This document shows, one piece after another, positions 1 to 6,936 of a stretch of 8,376 bases of DNA. The stretch lies in assembly GCA_963972105.1 (NCBI GenBank), contig CAXAVH010000111.1:1-8376 (forward strand), given 5' to 3'. Positions within the stretch are counted from its first letter, which is position 1; each line of letters opens with the position of its first letter. Made by a program: the position numbers and the translations under genes. The notes below the pieces were generated by a model. The model was not told the origin of the DNA and did no database searches. It saw only the letters and a program-made list of their open reading frames with translations. This stretch comes from NZQO01 sp002693605 (GTDB taxonomy: Bacteria; Bacteroidota; Bacteroidia; Flavobacteriales; Flavobacteriaceae).

Positions 1-747
1 TTTAACGATGAAAATGCGATGACTCGAATTGATATGAGTGAATATCAGGAACGCCACAGTGTAAGCCGCTTGGTGGGAGCGCCTCCAGGATATGTTGGGT
101 ATGACGAGGGCGGACAGTTAACCGAGGCCGTACGGAGAAAGCCCTATTCGGTCGTACTATTAGATGAAATCGAGAAGGCGCACCCAGATACATTCAATAT
201 TTTATTGCAAGTGCTCGACGAGGGCAGATTGACCGATAACAAGGGGCGTGTTGCAGATTTCAAGAACACGATAATAATTATGACGAGCAATATGGGGAGC
301 CATATTATCCAGGAGAAATTTGACACTGTTAAAGACCCTGATACCGCGATGGAATCGGCCAAGGTGGAGGTGCTAGGCTTGTTAAAACAACAAGTGCGGC
401 CCGAGTTCCTGAACCGTATCGACGACATCATTATGTTCACGCCCCTCACGCGTTCCGATATCCGGGAAATTGTGGGACTGCAAATAAAAGGCGTGGCAAA
501 AATGCTTGCCAAGCAGAACATTACCATCGATGCCACCCAAGAGGCCGTAGACTATCTTTCGAAAAAAGGATTCGACCCACAATTTGGTGCCCGACCCGTA
601 AAGCGCGTTATTCAGAAGGAAGTGTTAAATGAACTATCGAAGGAAATCTTGGCCGGAAAAGTAACGACCGAGAGCATTATCTTGATAGACAGCTTCGAGG
701 AGGGGCTGGTTTTCAGAAATCAGACAGATATGATCGAGGAAAATTGA
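1..747 (+). CDS. clpB: ATP-dependent chaperone ClpB, C-terminal part (5' end outside window)
   Basis: Hexameric cytosolic AAA+ disaggregase that works with DnaK/DnaJ to pull polypeptides out of aggregates. Reading frame 1 is open from the first base, so the gene enters from upstream; the window holds its last 248 residues out of the roughly 860 usual for the family. Counting from the first codon, the second nucleotide-binding domain shows the pore loop GYVGY (30-34), Walker B VVLLDEIEKAH (51-61), sensor-1 asparagine in IMTSN (N97), the arginine finger in RPEFLNRID (R139) and the sensor-2 motif GARPVKR (196-202). The Walker A motif and the ClpB-specific middle domain lie upstream and cannot be seen. 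The C-terminal small domain is complete and ends in an acidic tail. The internal ATG at 19 is not the start, because homology continues upstream of it (FNDENA). Stop TGA at 745-747, followed by two hairpins. Confidence 0.97.
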   Translation, partial: FNDENAMTRIDMSEYQERHSVSRLVGAPPGYVGYDEGGQLTEAVRRKPYSVVLLDEIEKAHPDTFNILLQVLDEGRLTDNKGRVADFKNTIIIMTSNMGSHIIQEKFDTVKDPDTAMESAKVEVLGLLKQQVRPEFLNRIDDIIMFTPLTRSDIREIVGLQIKGVAKMLAKQNITIDATQEAVDYLSKKGFDPQFGARPVKRVIQKEVLNELSKEILAGKVTTESIILIDSFEEGLVFRNQTDMIEEN

Positions 748-768
748 ACTGGGCCGGAGTTTGCCTAA

Positions 769-786
769 GGGTGCGTTACCGCACCC
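769..786 (+). other. Perfect 7-bp hairpin downstream of clpB
   Basis: GGGTGCG (769-775), loop TTAC, CGCACCC (780-786). This compact GC-rich stem-loop begins 21 nt after the clpB stop. It has no U-tract, so it is not a textbook intrinsic terminator by itself. It sits about 40 nt before the real terminator, and could stabilise the clpB mRNA 3' end or slow the polymerase. That role is inference. Confidence 0.55.
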
Positions 787-824
787 AAAGACTCCTTTCA
801 TAATTGATTGGTTGGTTAGTTGAG

Positions 825-856
825 ACACCCTTGGAAATTCCAAGGGTGTTTTATTT
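825..856 (+). terminator. Intrinsic terminator of clpB
   Basis: ACACCCTTGG (825-834) pairs with CCAAGGGTGT (840-849), a 10-bp perfect stem around AAATT; two more A-T pairs are possible at the top. It is followed by TTTTATTT, giving a U-rich tail on the plus-strand transcript. On the minus strand the stem is not followed by T residues, so it should mainly serve clpB. It lies between the convergent ends of clpB and the DUF4412 gene. Confidence 0.85.
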
Positions 857-876
857 AGAAATATTTACTTTCGGTT

Positions 877-1746
877 TCAGAAGGATTGGTAATCTGCGGT
901 TCTAATTTTAAGGGGAGATTTTTCCAGTTTTATGCAGGTCATACTCATATTTTGCTTCGACGAATCCTTGTCTTCCATGTGCATTTCCATCATTAATCCC
1001 TGTTTGCCATCCTTCGTAATCCACTCCGGATTAAAATTGTCGGGCAATTTACCGCCATTACTATATAGGCCCATAAAATTTACGTCGGCATCGTAGGTTA
1101 CGTAAACGGTATTCTTGTATTCCTCATTCTCCATGATGAAACCATCGCAAGCGTAACCCATAATAGTCTTTCCCGCAATCTTGGTGATGGAGTACTCCCC
1201 GCCTTCCATGTTTTCCATGGCCCTGTCGGATAGGGTCTTCGGAAGTTTGGTGACGGTTGCAATTTTTTGCCCGTTCTGGTCCATGAACATGACTGTCTTC
1301 TCAGTCTGGCCGTCATACACCATCATCATATCCATATCATCGCGACTTTTATCGTTGTAGAATCGGGCACCCCAATAGGGCGCATCGTTATTCAGGTAGT
1401 ATTCAATCTCCATATTGTCTTTTTCCTTGTGCGCGACCAATTGCAAGCGGTATATCCAATTGAAGTTGTACGTATCGGGCAAGTCGTCCAGGCTTCCCCC
1501 GAGCCCCATCGGAAAGGTCGCGCTTCCACCATTTTCTTGTGTATCATCCGAGGAAACAGGAGGCTCCAAAATAACATCTACGGCTTTACCGGTTTCTTCG
1601 GAAGCCTTATCGGCCGCTTTGCGATGAATGGTATTCTCTACGCTGTTTTCTACTTTTTTCTTCAGTTTTTTGAAAAATTGGGCGTTGCCAGGCACTGAAA
1701 TACAACCTATGCAAACCGTTACGAGTAACATTTTTAGAGTTTTCAT
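877..1746 (-). CDS. Secreted DUF4412-type protein
   Basis: A 289-residue exported protein of unknown function. The N-terminus (two lysines, a hydrophobic stretch, then VPGNA before Q23) is a signal peptidase I-type signal peptide. Residues 24-60 are rich in Lys and Glu (FFKKLKKKVENSVENTIHRK and onward) and look like an amphipathic helix, a segment often seen at the start of such proteins. From about residue 100 to the end, it reads as a beta-rich domain with pieces such as EIEYYLNNDAPYWG, MMMVYDGQTEKTVMFMDQNG and AGKTIMGYACDGF, which resemble the DUF4412 family of Bacteroidota periplasmic or outer-membrane-associated proteins. The family assignment is from memory of sequence style, not from a search. 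A Cys at position 15 inside the hydrophobic core is not a good lipobox. ATG at 1746 is chosen because the signal peptide starts there. The gene stands alone, convergent with clpB, with a terminator separating it from the upstream csbD-like gene. Confidence 0.82.
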   Translation of the reverse strand: MKTLKMLLVTVCIGCISVPGNAQFFKKLKKKVENSVENTIHRKAADKASEETGKAVDVILEPPVSSDDTQENGGSATFPMGLGGSLDDLPDTYNFNWIYRLQLVAHKEKDNMEIEYYLNNDAPYWGARFYNDKSRDDMDMMMVYDGQTEKTVMFMDQNGQKIATVTKLPKTLSDRAMENMEGGEYSITKIAGKTIMGYACDGFIMENEEYKNTVYVTYDADVNFMGLYSNGGKLPDNFNPEWITKDGKQGLMMEMHMEDKDSSKQNMSMTCIKLEKSPLKIRTADYQSF

Positions 1747-1781
1747 TTTATATCAATATTAAAGTGATTTAGGGGAAGTAA

Positions 1782-1789
1782 TAAAAGTA
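1782..1789 (-). promoter_or_regulatory. Candidate -7 box for the DUF4412 gene
   Basis: On the minus strand this reads TACTTTTA, a 7/8 match to the Bacteroidota -7 consensus TAnnTTTG, lying 35 nt before the ATG. I see no convincing -33 TTG at the expected spacing. The same octamer occurs upstream of the minus-strand gene starting at 7758. Confidence 0.35.
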
Positions 1790-1994
1790 CTTTCGAGGGG
1801 CGGAAGAAACGGAAAGAGCATATTAAAATTGCTCATCCTTAATGCAAAAGCTCCCTAAATATAACAATAATCACTGAAAATGAGCAAATTATAAACAGAT
1901 TTTTCATTTAAGAAAACACGAGATCATTTCATAATTCGATATTTGGGCCCCACGGGCAATACGTATCAACCTCACATTCCAATAAATTACGAAC

Positions 1995-2023
1995 AAAAAA
2001 ACACCCCTTAAACAGGGGTGTTT
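1995..2023 (-). terminator. Intrinsic terminator of the csbD-like gene
   Basis: A 9-bp perfect stem, AAACACCCC (1999-2007) with GGGGTGTTT (2015-2023), around a 7-nt loop. Read on the minus strand, the stem runs into seven consecutive T residues (complement of A1995-A2001), placing a U-tract just downstream of the csbD-like stop codon. The plus-strand side (TTTCTTTCATTT) is also T-rich, so it may work in both directions, although no plus-strand gene is upstream to need it. Confidence 0.85.
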
Positions 2024-2049
2024 CTTTCATTTAAATTGTAGGCGCCAAT

Positions 2050-2235
2050 TTACCAGCTGGAAAGCTCTTCCTTAACAGATTCTTTCGTCTTGCCGGTCTT
2101 TTCTTGAATCTTACCTACAAGTTCATCATACTTTCCTTCGGAAAAGGCTTCGTCGTCATCGGCGTTAACACCGTATTTTTGCTTCGCCTTCCCCTTAATT
2201 TGGTTCCATTTTCCTTTTAGCTCTTGCTCGTTCAT
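2050..2235 (-). CDS. CsbD family stress-response protein
   Basis: A 61-residue, highly charged cytosolic protein. It carries the CsbD signature: an opening ELKGKWNQIKGKAKQKYG and a second half EGKYDELVGKIQEKTGKTKESVKEEL, two short amphipathic helices rich in Lys and Glu with regularly spaced glycines. Family members are small general-stress proteins (named for a sigma-B-controlled Bacillus gene) whose molecular function is not established. The length is normal for the family. The ATG at 2235 fits the family start; no Shine-Dalgarno sequence precedes it (CTACTATT), as is normal in Bacteroidota. It is a single-gene unit with a candidate promoter at 2259-2266 and a strong terminator at 1995-2023. 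It is divergent from the histidine-phosphatase gene. Confidence 0.92.
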   Translation of the reverse strand: MNEQELKGKWNQIKGKAKQKYGVNADDDEAFSEGKYDELVGKIQEKTGKTKESVKEELSSW

Positions 2236-2258
2236 AATAGTAGTTTTTTCAGTTTACT

Positions 2259-2266
2259 TAAAGATA
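2259..2266 (-). promoter_or_regulatory. Candidate -7 box for the csbD-like gene
   Basis: On the minus strand this reads TATCTTTA, 7/8 to TAnnTTTG, with 23 nt between the box and the ATG. That would give a leader of roughly 18 nt. No clear -33 TTG is visible. It lies in the 137-nt divergent promoter region shared with the gene at 2373. Confidence 0.4.
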
Positions 2267-2324
2267 CTTACTCTAAGAACTTGAAACTGATAACGAAGTA
2301 TTAAACTAGCGGCCCACAACGTTA

Positions 2325-2332
2325 TAGTTTTG
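2325..2332 (+). promoter_or_regulatory. Candidate -7 box for the histidine-phosphatase gene
   Basis: TAGTTTTG is a perfect match to TAnnTTTG. It ends 40 nt before the ATG at 2373, giving a predicted leader of about 35 nt. The -33 region is weak: TATTAAAC at about 2299-2306 is in the right place but lacks TTG. Confidence 0.5.
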
Positions 2333-2372
2333 CCAAACTCTCTTAAATAGTGTTATCTTACCCATAAAAATT

Positions 2373-2900
2373 ATGTTCAGAAAATTGATATTCGGAATTG
2401 TGTTACTGCTAAACGGTTGCATTACCACAACCGAGAAAGAAATTCCCCCCGAAGAATGCAATGCCGAAATCACCACGTATTATCTGATACGGCATGCAGA
2501 AAAAGACCGAACTGACCCCACAAACGAGGATCCACAGTTGACCGAAGCTAGCTTGAAACGTGCCCAATACTGGTCACAATTTTTTGAAACCACTGCGTTA
2601 GACGCAATCTATTCAACTAAATACAAACGCACACGGCAAACGGCAGCGATTGTGGCCCGCGAAAAAAACCTGGAGGTACTTATGTATGATGCAGACGCTC
2701 TGTACGCCTCCGACTTCCAATCTGAAACCAAAGGAAAAACCGTTCTAGTAGTGGGGCATAGCAACACCACGCCAAAATTCGTCAATACTATAATCGGGGA
2801 AACGAAGTATCCTGATATCGATGACCGCAACAATGGGAGTCTATATATTGTTACCGTTTGCGGAAAGGCTACCACCGTCCAAGTTCTACAATCCTACTGA
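2373..2900 (+). CDS. Histidine phosphatase family lipoprotein (phosphoglycerate-mutase-like)
   Basis: A 175-residue small member of the histidine phosphatase superfamily, predicted to be exported. The N-terminus MFRKLIFGIVLLLNGC ends in a plausible lipobox (LNGC, C16), so the mature protein would be lipid-anchored in the envelope; Asn at -2 is a little unusual. The catalytic core is intact: YLIRHAEK (R40, H41, the phosphate-accepting His), STKYKRTRQTA (81-91, with R86 in the position of the family's phosphate-binding Arg) and VVGHSNT (second catalytic His, H129). Enzymes of this fold remove phosphate through a phospho-histidine intermediate; the substrate cannot be read from the sequence. The core is compact, with no large insertion between the two histidine motifs, like SixA-type and other minimal phosphatases. 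The last 7 nt overlap the end of the convergent gene at 2894. Confidence 0.9.
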   Translation: MFRKLIFGIVLLLNGCITTTEKEIPPEECNAEITTYYLIRHAEKDRTDPTNEDPQLTEASLKRAQYWSQFFETTALDAIYSTKYKRTRQTAAIVAREKNLEVLMYDADALYASDFQSETKGKTVLVVGHSNTTPKFVNTIIGETKYPDIDDRNNGSLYIVTVCGKATTVQVLQSY

Positions 2901-3679
2901 TTGGGTTTGGCGTAGCGCGGTAAGGTGATGTGTATGTCCTCGATCTCGATTGTGGAGAGTAGCGGAAGGGTGCCCTTCTGGAAAATCTCGTCCAATTTCG
3001 AAAGTTCCACGTCGGTATGCTCGTAATTATAATTCTTATAGTCCACAAACCGGATACCATCGATTACCCGGGGATTGTAAGCTTCGCGAAATCGAACTCC
3101 ACCCCCGTTTACCGCGTAGCTATATGCGAGGTAATCGACGGTAAAATCTTCCTTGTGCACCCAGTACATAAACTTATCTTCGTAATCGGTGCCGCCCCCC
3201 TCTTTCGAGAAATGTACGGCAATTTCATAATATGGTTCTCCATTTATGGTGTCTTCACCCACTAGCTCCTTAATCGCAGCCGGAGTCCTGAGGCCAAAGG
3301 GTAACTGCACAAAATAATGAACCGAATTTACGTTCGCGGCATGTATCGCGGCGAGGCTATCGGGTAATGAAATGGCCTGTTCGTTTATAAAACGCTCAAA
3401 GCCCGTGTTTTTCAGCACATCTCTGGTCACTACGCCACTGCTATCTACAATTTGCCGCTCGAAGGTGTACATCCCGTCCTTGCGAACGCTCTTATAATAG
3501 TTCTTTCGAAACTTAAATTCGATGGTGGCGTCTTCGCAATGGCCGCTACAGGCCACATCGATTGCTTTCTCAACAATGGCATCGGCTGTAAGCTCTTCTG
3601 TGGCCGGGGCCTTTTTATTGGTGGTATCGTTGCAGGCTATTAGCAGTATAAGGCTTGCGAGGATTGCAATCTGTTTCAT
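2894..3679 (-). CDS. DUF6503-like lipoprotein
   Basis: A 261-residue predicted lipoprotein. MKQIAILASLILLIAC gives a clean lipobox (LIAC, C16), followed by a short Asn/Thr/Lys linker. The mature part is beta-rich, with conspicuous segments NSVHYFVQLPFGL (118-130), YYEIAVHFSKEGGG (150-163), DYLAYSY (182-188), NGGGVRFREAYNPR (191-204) and GIRFVDYKNY (208-217). I recognise this as the flavobacterial family labelled DUF6503; some relatives carry the label deoxyribose-phosphate aldolase, which nothing here supports. The pair C44/C48 (CSGHC) after the linker could form a disulfide. The frame stays open to 4186, but ATG 3679 is chosen because the signal peptide begins there and the upstream extension would run through smpB on the opposite strand. 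The 3' end overlaps the phosphatase gene by 7 nt. Function unknown; a lipid- or envelope-binding role would be a guess. Confidence 0.85.
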   Translation of the reverse strand: MKQIAILASLILLIACNDTTNKKAPATEELTADAIVEKAIDVACSGHCEDATIEFKFRKNYYKSVRKDGMYTFERQIVDSSGVVTRDVLKNTGFERFINEQAISLPDSLAAIHAANVNSVHYFVQLPFGLRTPAAIKELVGEDTINGEPYYEIAVHFSKEGGGTDYEDKFMYWVHKEDFTVDYLAYSYAVNGGGVRFREAYNPRVIDGIRFVDYKNYNYEHTDVELSKLDEIFQKGTLPLLSTIEIEDIHITLPRYAKPNQ

Positions 3680-3697
3680 AATCGGTTTACTTTTAAA

Positions 3698-3723
3698 CAA
3701 AAATAAAGATTGCCCCAAACATA
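3698..3723 (-). promoter_or_regulatory. Two candidate -7 boxes for the DUF6503-like gene
   Basis: On the minus strand there are two perfect TAnnTTTG matches: TATGTTTG (3716-3723) and TATTTTTG (3698-3705). They lie 36 and 18 nt before the ATG at 3679. Neither has a clear TTG at the usual -33 spacing, so the sequence does not decide which is used; both could be. Confidence 0.45.
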
Positions 3724-3948
3724 CCGAAAACAAATTGAACTTTGCTTCGGAAATTCTCTTGCTTCGCATTGTTTTCAACTTTTGATCCAAATTACAAGGT
3801 ATGTGTGGGTAACGTAAAATGGTGGTAACGTTTAGGAGGGACTTGGTAATTCTAATTTCAGAAACCATCTTCAACCAATCAAATAATGGGCTGTTTTCCC
3901 AGCCGTAAACGGATGGGCTATTCATTACGACGCAACCGATAATTATGT

Positions 3949-3956
3949 TATTTTTG
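3949..3956 (+). promoter_or_regulatory. Candidate smpB -7 box abutting the start codon
   Basis: TATTTTTG is a perfect TAnnTTTG match and ends only 5 nt before the ATG at 3962 (TATTTTTG-TGCCT-ATG). In Bacteroidota, transcription starts a few bases after this element, so the mRNA would begin at or within a few bases of the ATG, that is, with no leader. No TTG is seen at the -33 position. Confidence 0.5.
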
Positions 3957-3961
3957 TGCCT

Positions 3962-4426
3962 ATGGCGATTCAGAAAAATGTTCAGATTAAAAACCGCAAG
4001 GCCAAGTTCGAATACGAGATACTGGATAAGTATATCGCGGGCATCGTATTGGCGGGGACCGAGATCAAGGCAATACGCGAGGGAAAGGCCAGTATAGCCG
4101 AGAGTTTCTGCGAGTTTCAGAACAACGAACTGTACGTAATCAACATGACGGTGCAGGAATACTCTCATGCCGGTAACTACAGCCATAATCCCAAAAGCGA
4201 GCGAAAGCTGCTGCTTAACCGAAGTGAGCTCAGGAAATTGGAAAAGGAGGTGACCAACTCGGGACTCACGATCATTCCGCTACTCCTCTTCACCAATGAC
4301 CGTGGGCTCGCAAAGATCCAGATCGCACTCTGCCGCGGTAAAAAGCAATACGATAAGCGGGAATCTATCAAAAAGCGTGAGACCAAGCGAAACTTGAGTC
4401 GCATAAAGAAGGAATTCAACAATTAA
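3962..4426 (+). CDS. smpB: SsrA-binding protein SmpB
   Basis: A 154-residue RNA-binding protein that delivers tmRNA (SsrA) to ribosomes stalled on broken mRNAs and occupies the decoding centre during trans-translation. The OB-fold core is complete: NRKAKFEYEI (11-20), GTEIKAIREGKASI (32-45), NPKSERKLLL (76-85), then ALCRGKKQYDKRE (122-134) leading into the basic C-terminal tail IKKRETKRNLSRIKKEF, which folds into the mRNA channel. The length is normal. ATG 3962 is preferred to GTG 3956: the family begins close to MAIQKN, and GTG 3956 includes the last base of the -7 box. The DUF5686 gene follows after 16 nt on the same strand, so both are probably co-transcribed. No ssrA gene is visible in the window. 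Confidence 0.96.
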   Translation: MAIQKNVQIKNRKAKFEYEILDKYIAGIVLAGTEIKAIREGKASIAESFCEFQNNELYVINMTVQEYSHAGNYSHNPKSERKLLLNRSELRKLEKEVTNSGLTIIPLLLFTNDRGLAKIQIALCRGKKQYDKRESIKKRETKRNLSRIKKEFNN

Positions 4427-4442
4427 CGCTCCTAGTTGCGGC

Positions 4443-6935
4443 ATGATTTCCAAGAACCCTCTTTTGCCCTTTCTGATGTGCTATTTTTTTTGGCTTACCC
4501 CGGGACTGGCACAAATTACTGGAACCGTAAGCGACACAGCGGGCGCGCCCCTGCCCTTCGTAAATATCTACCTGCAGGACACGTTTACCGGAACCACCAC
4601 GAACGACGAGGGTTACTACGAGCTCGATGTACCGGACCCCGGAACGTACACCGTGGTGTTCCAATTTCTGGGGTACGAGACGGAGACGAAAACTGTCGAG
4701 GCGAGGGAATTACCACTACGGCTGGACGCGGTCCTGAACGAAGCATCGGTAAGTTTGGATGAGGTGGTAATCTCTACTTCCGAGGATCCTGCCTACCGCA
4801 TTATCAGGGCCACCATTGCCCGCCGCAAGGAACACTTGCAAAATATTTCTGCCTACACGGCAAGTTTCTATTCCCGTGGCATTTGGCGCGTAGAGGATAT
4901 TCCAGAGAAAATTTTGGGCCAAGAGGTAGGCGATTTCGACGGCGCCCTGGATTCTACCCGCACCGGAGTGATCTATCTTTCGGAAACCATTAGCGAGATA
5001 GCCTTTAGGCAGCCAGATGATTTTAAAGAGACCATTCTTGCCAGCAAGGTAAGCGGCAACGACAATGGTTTTAGCTTTAACAGCGCACGCGATGCCAATT
5101 TTTCCTTTTATGAAAACACGGTAAACCTCAACGCATCTATCGTATCGCCCATTGCCGACAACGCCCTTAACTATTATCGCTACAAACTTGAGGGTATTTT
5201 TTACGAGGGAAACCAGCTCATCAATAAAATTTCGGTACTGCCACGACGACCTAAGGACCGGGTTTGGAGCGGTACCATTTATGTGGTGGAAGATGACTGG
5301 CAATTATACGGCGTCGAGCTGCAAACTACGGGTCAGGCCCTACAGGTGCCCATGGTCTCGAAATTAGTGTTCAGACAGAATTTCAAGTATGATGCCGGCA
5401 CCGATTTCTGGGTCAAGATTTCGCAAACTATCGACTTCGGATTTTCCTTTTTTGGGGTGGAGGGCGATGGTCGTTTCATTGCCGTTTATAGCGACTATAA
5501 TTTTGACCCCCCTTTTTCCAAAAATTCGTTCACCAATGAAGTACTCGCCTTTAGGCCCGAAGCGAATAAAAAGGACAGTCTCTTTTGGACCGGGGCAAGG
5601 CCGGTGCCGCTCACTTCGGAAGAGCGCGCCGATTATATCAAGAAAGATAGTATTCAGGAACTCCGAAAGTCGCAATCGTATCTCGATTCGATCGATTTGG
5701 CAGACAATCGCCCGGGATTGTTGGATCCCCTATTCGGCTATACCTATAGAAACAGCTTCAAAAAGTACCAAGTTAGTTACAATGGCCCGCTTCCTGGCAT
5801 TTACTTCAACACCGTCCAGGGGTGGAACGCAACTGCCGGATTGTCATTTTTTAAGGCGCATGATGAGTTGCAGACTAAATGGCTCTCGGGAAATCTCACG
5901 GCCAATTATGGCCTTGCAGACGACCGGCTGCGAGTCTCGGGCGGCATCTACAAGCGTTTCAATAGTTTTAACAGGTTGCAACTGGGTATTTCGGCCGGGA
6001 TCGAGGCCACGCAGTTCAATAGGGCCCAACCCATTTCACCGCTCATAAACACATTCTCTACCCTTTTTTTTGAGCGGAACTTTATGAAGTTGTTCGATTT
6101 GACCTACGCGCGTATGGATTACGGCCAAGAGCTCTTCAACGGTTTGCGGGTAGCGGCACAACTGGGGTACGAAAAACGAGCGCCCTTGTACAACACAACA
6201 GATTATGTTACCCTTCCCAACGCAGATGTAAGTTACACCAGCAATAACCCGTTGGAACCTTCAAATACTACATCGGCCCCCATTGTAACGCACGAGCTAA
6301 TCAAGACCCAACTAACGGCGAACATTACGTTTGGGCAGAAGTACATGAGCTATCCCGATGGAAAGTTTAACCTTCCGGAAAGCGACTACCCAACGGTATC
6401 CCTGACGATGGAAAACGGAATGGGCAGTAGCAACCCAGATAACAATTTCACGCAATTGCGCGCCCGGGTTTTCCAGAACATAAAAATGGGCAATAAGGGC
6501 GATTTTAGCTATCAGCTAAAGGGCGGCACTTTTTTTAACGGTGACGCTATCTCGTTCGTGGATTATCAACATTTCAACGGAAACCAGACCCGCGTAGGCA
6601 CTACGCCCAACTACACAGATACCTTTAACTTGTTACCTTATTATGCGCTGAGTACAAACCGAACGTATGCCGTGGGCCACGCCGAACACGATTTTAGGGG
6701 CTGGATATTGGGCAAGATACCCGGAGTTAACCAGCTGAATTTTAACTTGGTAGTGGGAGCACATGTTCTGGCAATTGACAAATTGAAACCGTATTCTGAA
6801 TTTTCGGTAGGAATTGACAACCTCGGCATCGGGAAATACAGGTTGCTAAGGGTAGATTACGTGCGTAACTATTTCAACGGATCTTCGGAAGGCGCGTTTA
6901 TCTTCGGATTGAAATTTCTGGGGCTATTCAACTAA
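4443..6935 (+). CDS. DUF5686 outer-membrane protein with carboxypeptidase-like regulatory domain
   Basis: An 830-residue predicted outer-membrane protein. Residues 1-23 (to PGLA before Q24) form a signal peptide. Residues 25-95 are a CarboxypepD_reg-like beta-sandwich (ITGTVSDTAGAPLPFVNI, then TTTNDEGYYELDVP and FLGYETET), the domain also found at the front of SusC-type transporters. A linker LDEVVIS (105-111) leads to the DUF5686 region (about 115-830): a helical and beta-rich periplasmic part, then many alternating hydrophobic/aromatic strands from about residue 440 to the end, consistent with an outer-membrane barrel. There is no recognisable TonB plug domain, so it should not be called a TonB-dependent receptor. 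Substrate unknown. It lies 16 nt after smpB; ATG 4443 fits both the spacing and the signal peptide. The stop is one base from the stop of the convergent lipoprotein gene, with no terminator hairpin visible there. Confidence 0.9.
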   Translation: MISKNPLLPFLMCYFFWLTPGLAQITGTVSDTAGAPLPFVNIYLQDTFTGTTTNDEGYYELDVPDPGTYTVVFQFLGYETETKTVEARELPLRLDAVLNEASVSLDEVVISTSEDPAYRIIRATIARRKEHLQNISAYTASFYSRGIWRVEDIPEKILGQEVGDFDGALDSTRTGVIYLSETISEIAFRQPDDFKETILASKVSGNDNGFSFNSARDANFSFYENTVNLNASIVSPIADNALNYYRYKLEGIFYEGNQLINKISVLPRRPKDRVWSGTIYVVEDDWQLYGVELQTTGQALQVPMVSKLVFRQNFKYDAGTDFWVKISQTIDFGFSFFGVEGDGRFIAVYSDYNFDPPFSKNSFTNEVLAFRPEANKKDSLFWTGARPVPLTSEERADYIKKDSIQELRKSQSYLDSIDLADNRPGLLDPLFGYTYRNSFKKYQVSYNGPLPGIYFNTVQGWNATAGLSFFKAHDELQTKWLSGNLTANYGLADDRLRVSGGIYKRFNSFNRLQLGISAGIEATQFNRAQPISPLINTFSTLFFERNFMKLFDLTYARMDYGQELFNGLRVAAQLGYEKRAPLYNTTDYVTLPNADVSYTSNNPLEPSNTTSAPIVTHELIKTQLTANITFGQKYMSYPDGKFNLPESDYPTVSLTMENGMGSSNPDNNFTQLRARVFQNIKMGNKGDFSYQLKGGTFFNGDAISFVDYQHFNGNQTRVGTTPNYTDTFNLLPYYALSTNRTYAVGHAEHDFRGWILGKIPGVNQLNFNLVVGAHVLAIDKLKPYSEFSVGIDNLGIGKYRLLRVDYVRNYFNGSSEGAFIFGLKFLGLFN

Positions 6936-6936
6936 C

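Larger units (their letters stand above)
1747..2049. other. Intergenic region between the DUF4412 gene and the csbD-like gene
   Basis: About 300 AT-rich bases without a supportable gene; reading frames on both strands are short. The left side is the leader and promoter area of the DUF4412 gene. At 1816-1834 there is a small dyad GAGCA-N9-TGCTC that could be an operator but is too short to claim. The right side holds the terminator of the csbD-like gene (1995-2023). I see no RNA gene or repeat in the middle part (about 1840-1990). Confidence 0.6.
3680..3961. other. Divergent intergenic region before smpB
   Basis: About 280 nt between the starts of the minus-strand lipoprotein gene and smpB. 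Each end holds -7-like boxes. The middle has a direct repeat of GGTAACGT (3808-3815 and 3824-3831, start-to-start 16 nt) and an imperfect hairpin GGCTG-TTTTCC-CAGCC near 3890-3905. No gene is supportable: the reading frame open on the minus strand here resembles no protein I know. Confidence 0.55.

Noticed and set aside
1267..1698. 143-residue open frame antisense to the DUF4412 gene, with an HHHHIH run
   Set aside because: The His run is the complement of the Met/Asp-rich stretch (DDMDMMM) of the sense gene. There is no promoter or family resemblance.
1816..1834. Dyad GAGCA-N9-TGCTC upstream of the DUF4412 gene as an operator
   Set aside because: Only five base pairs with a long AT-rich spacer, which is expected by chance in a 300-nt AT-rich region.
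3956..3961. GTG start for smpB two codons upstream
   Set aside because: The GTG begins with the last base of the promoter box and would probably not be in the transcript. ATG 3962 gives the usual SmpB N-terminus.
2894..4186. A 430-residue minus-strand protein including 169 extra N-terminal residues
   Set aside because: The upper part is antisense to smpB and the intergenic region and resembles nothing known. A clean lipoprotein signal peptide begins at ATG 3679, with -7 boxes just upstream.
4716..5303. 195-residue open frame antisense to the DUF5686 gene
   Set aside because: It lies wholly inside a well-supported gene, shows no domain or signal I recognise, and is explained by codon use of the sense gene.
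5389..6048. 219-residue open frame in another plus-strand frame within the DUF5686 gene
   Set aside because: It is Arg/Ser/Pro-rich low-information sequence typical of an out-of-frame shadow, and the DUF5686 frame is unbroken across it.
4443..6935. TonB-dependent receptor call for the large outer-membrane protein
   Set aside because: The carboxypeptidase-like domain is shared with SusC proteins, but no TonB box or plug domain follows; the sequence fits DUF5686 instead.
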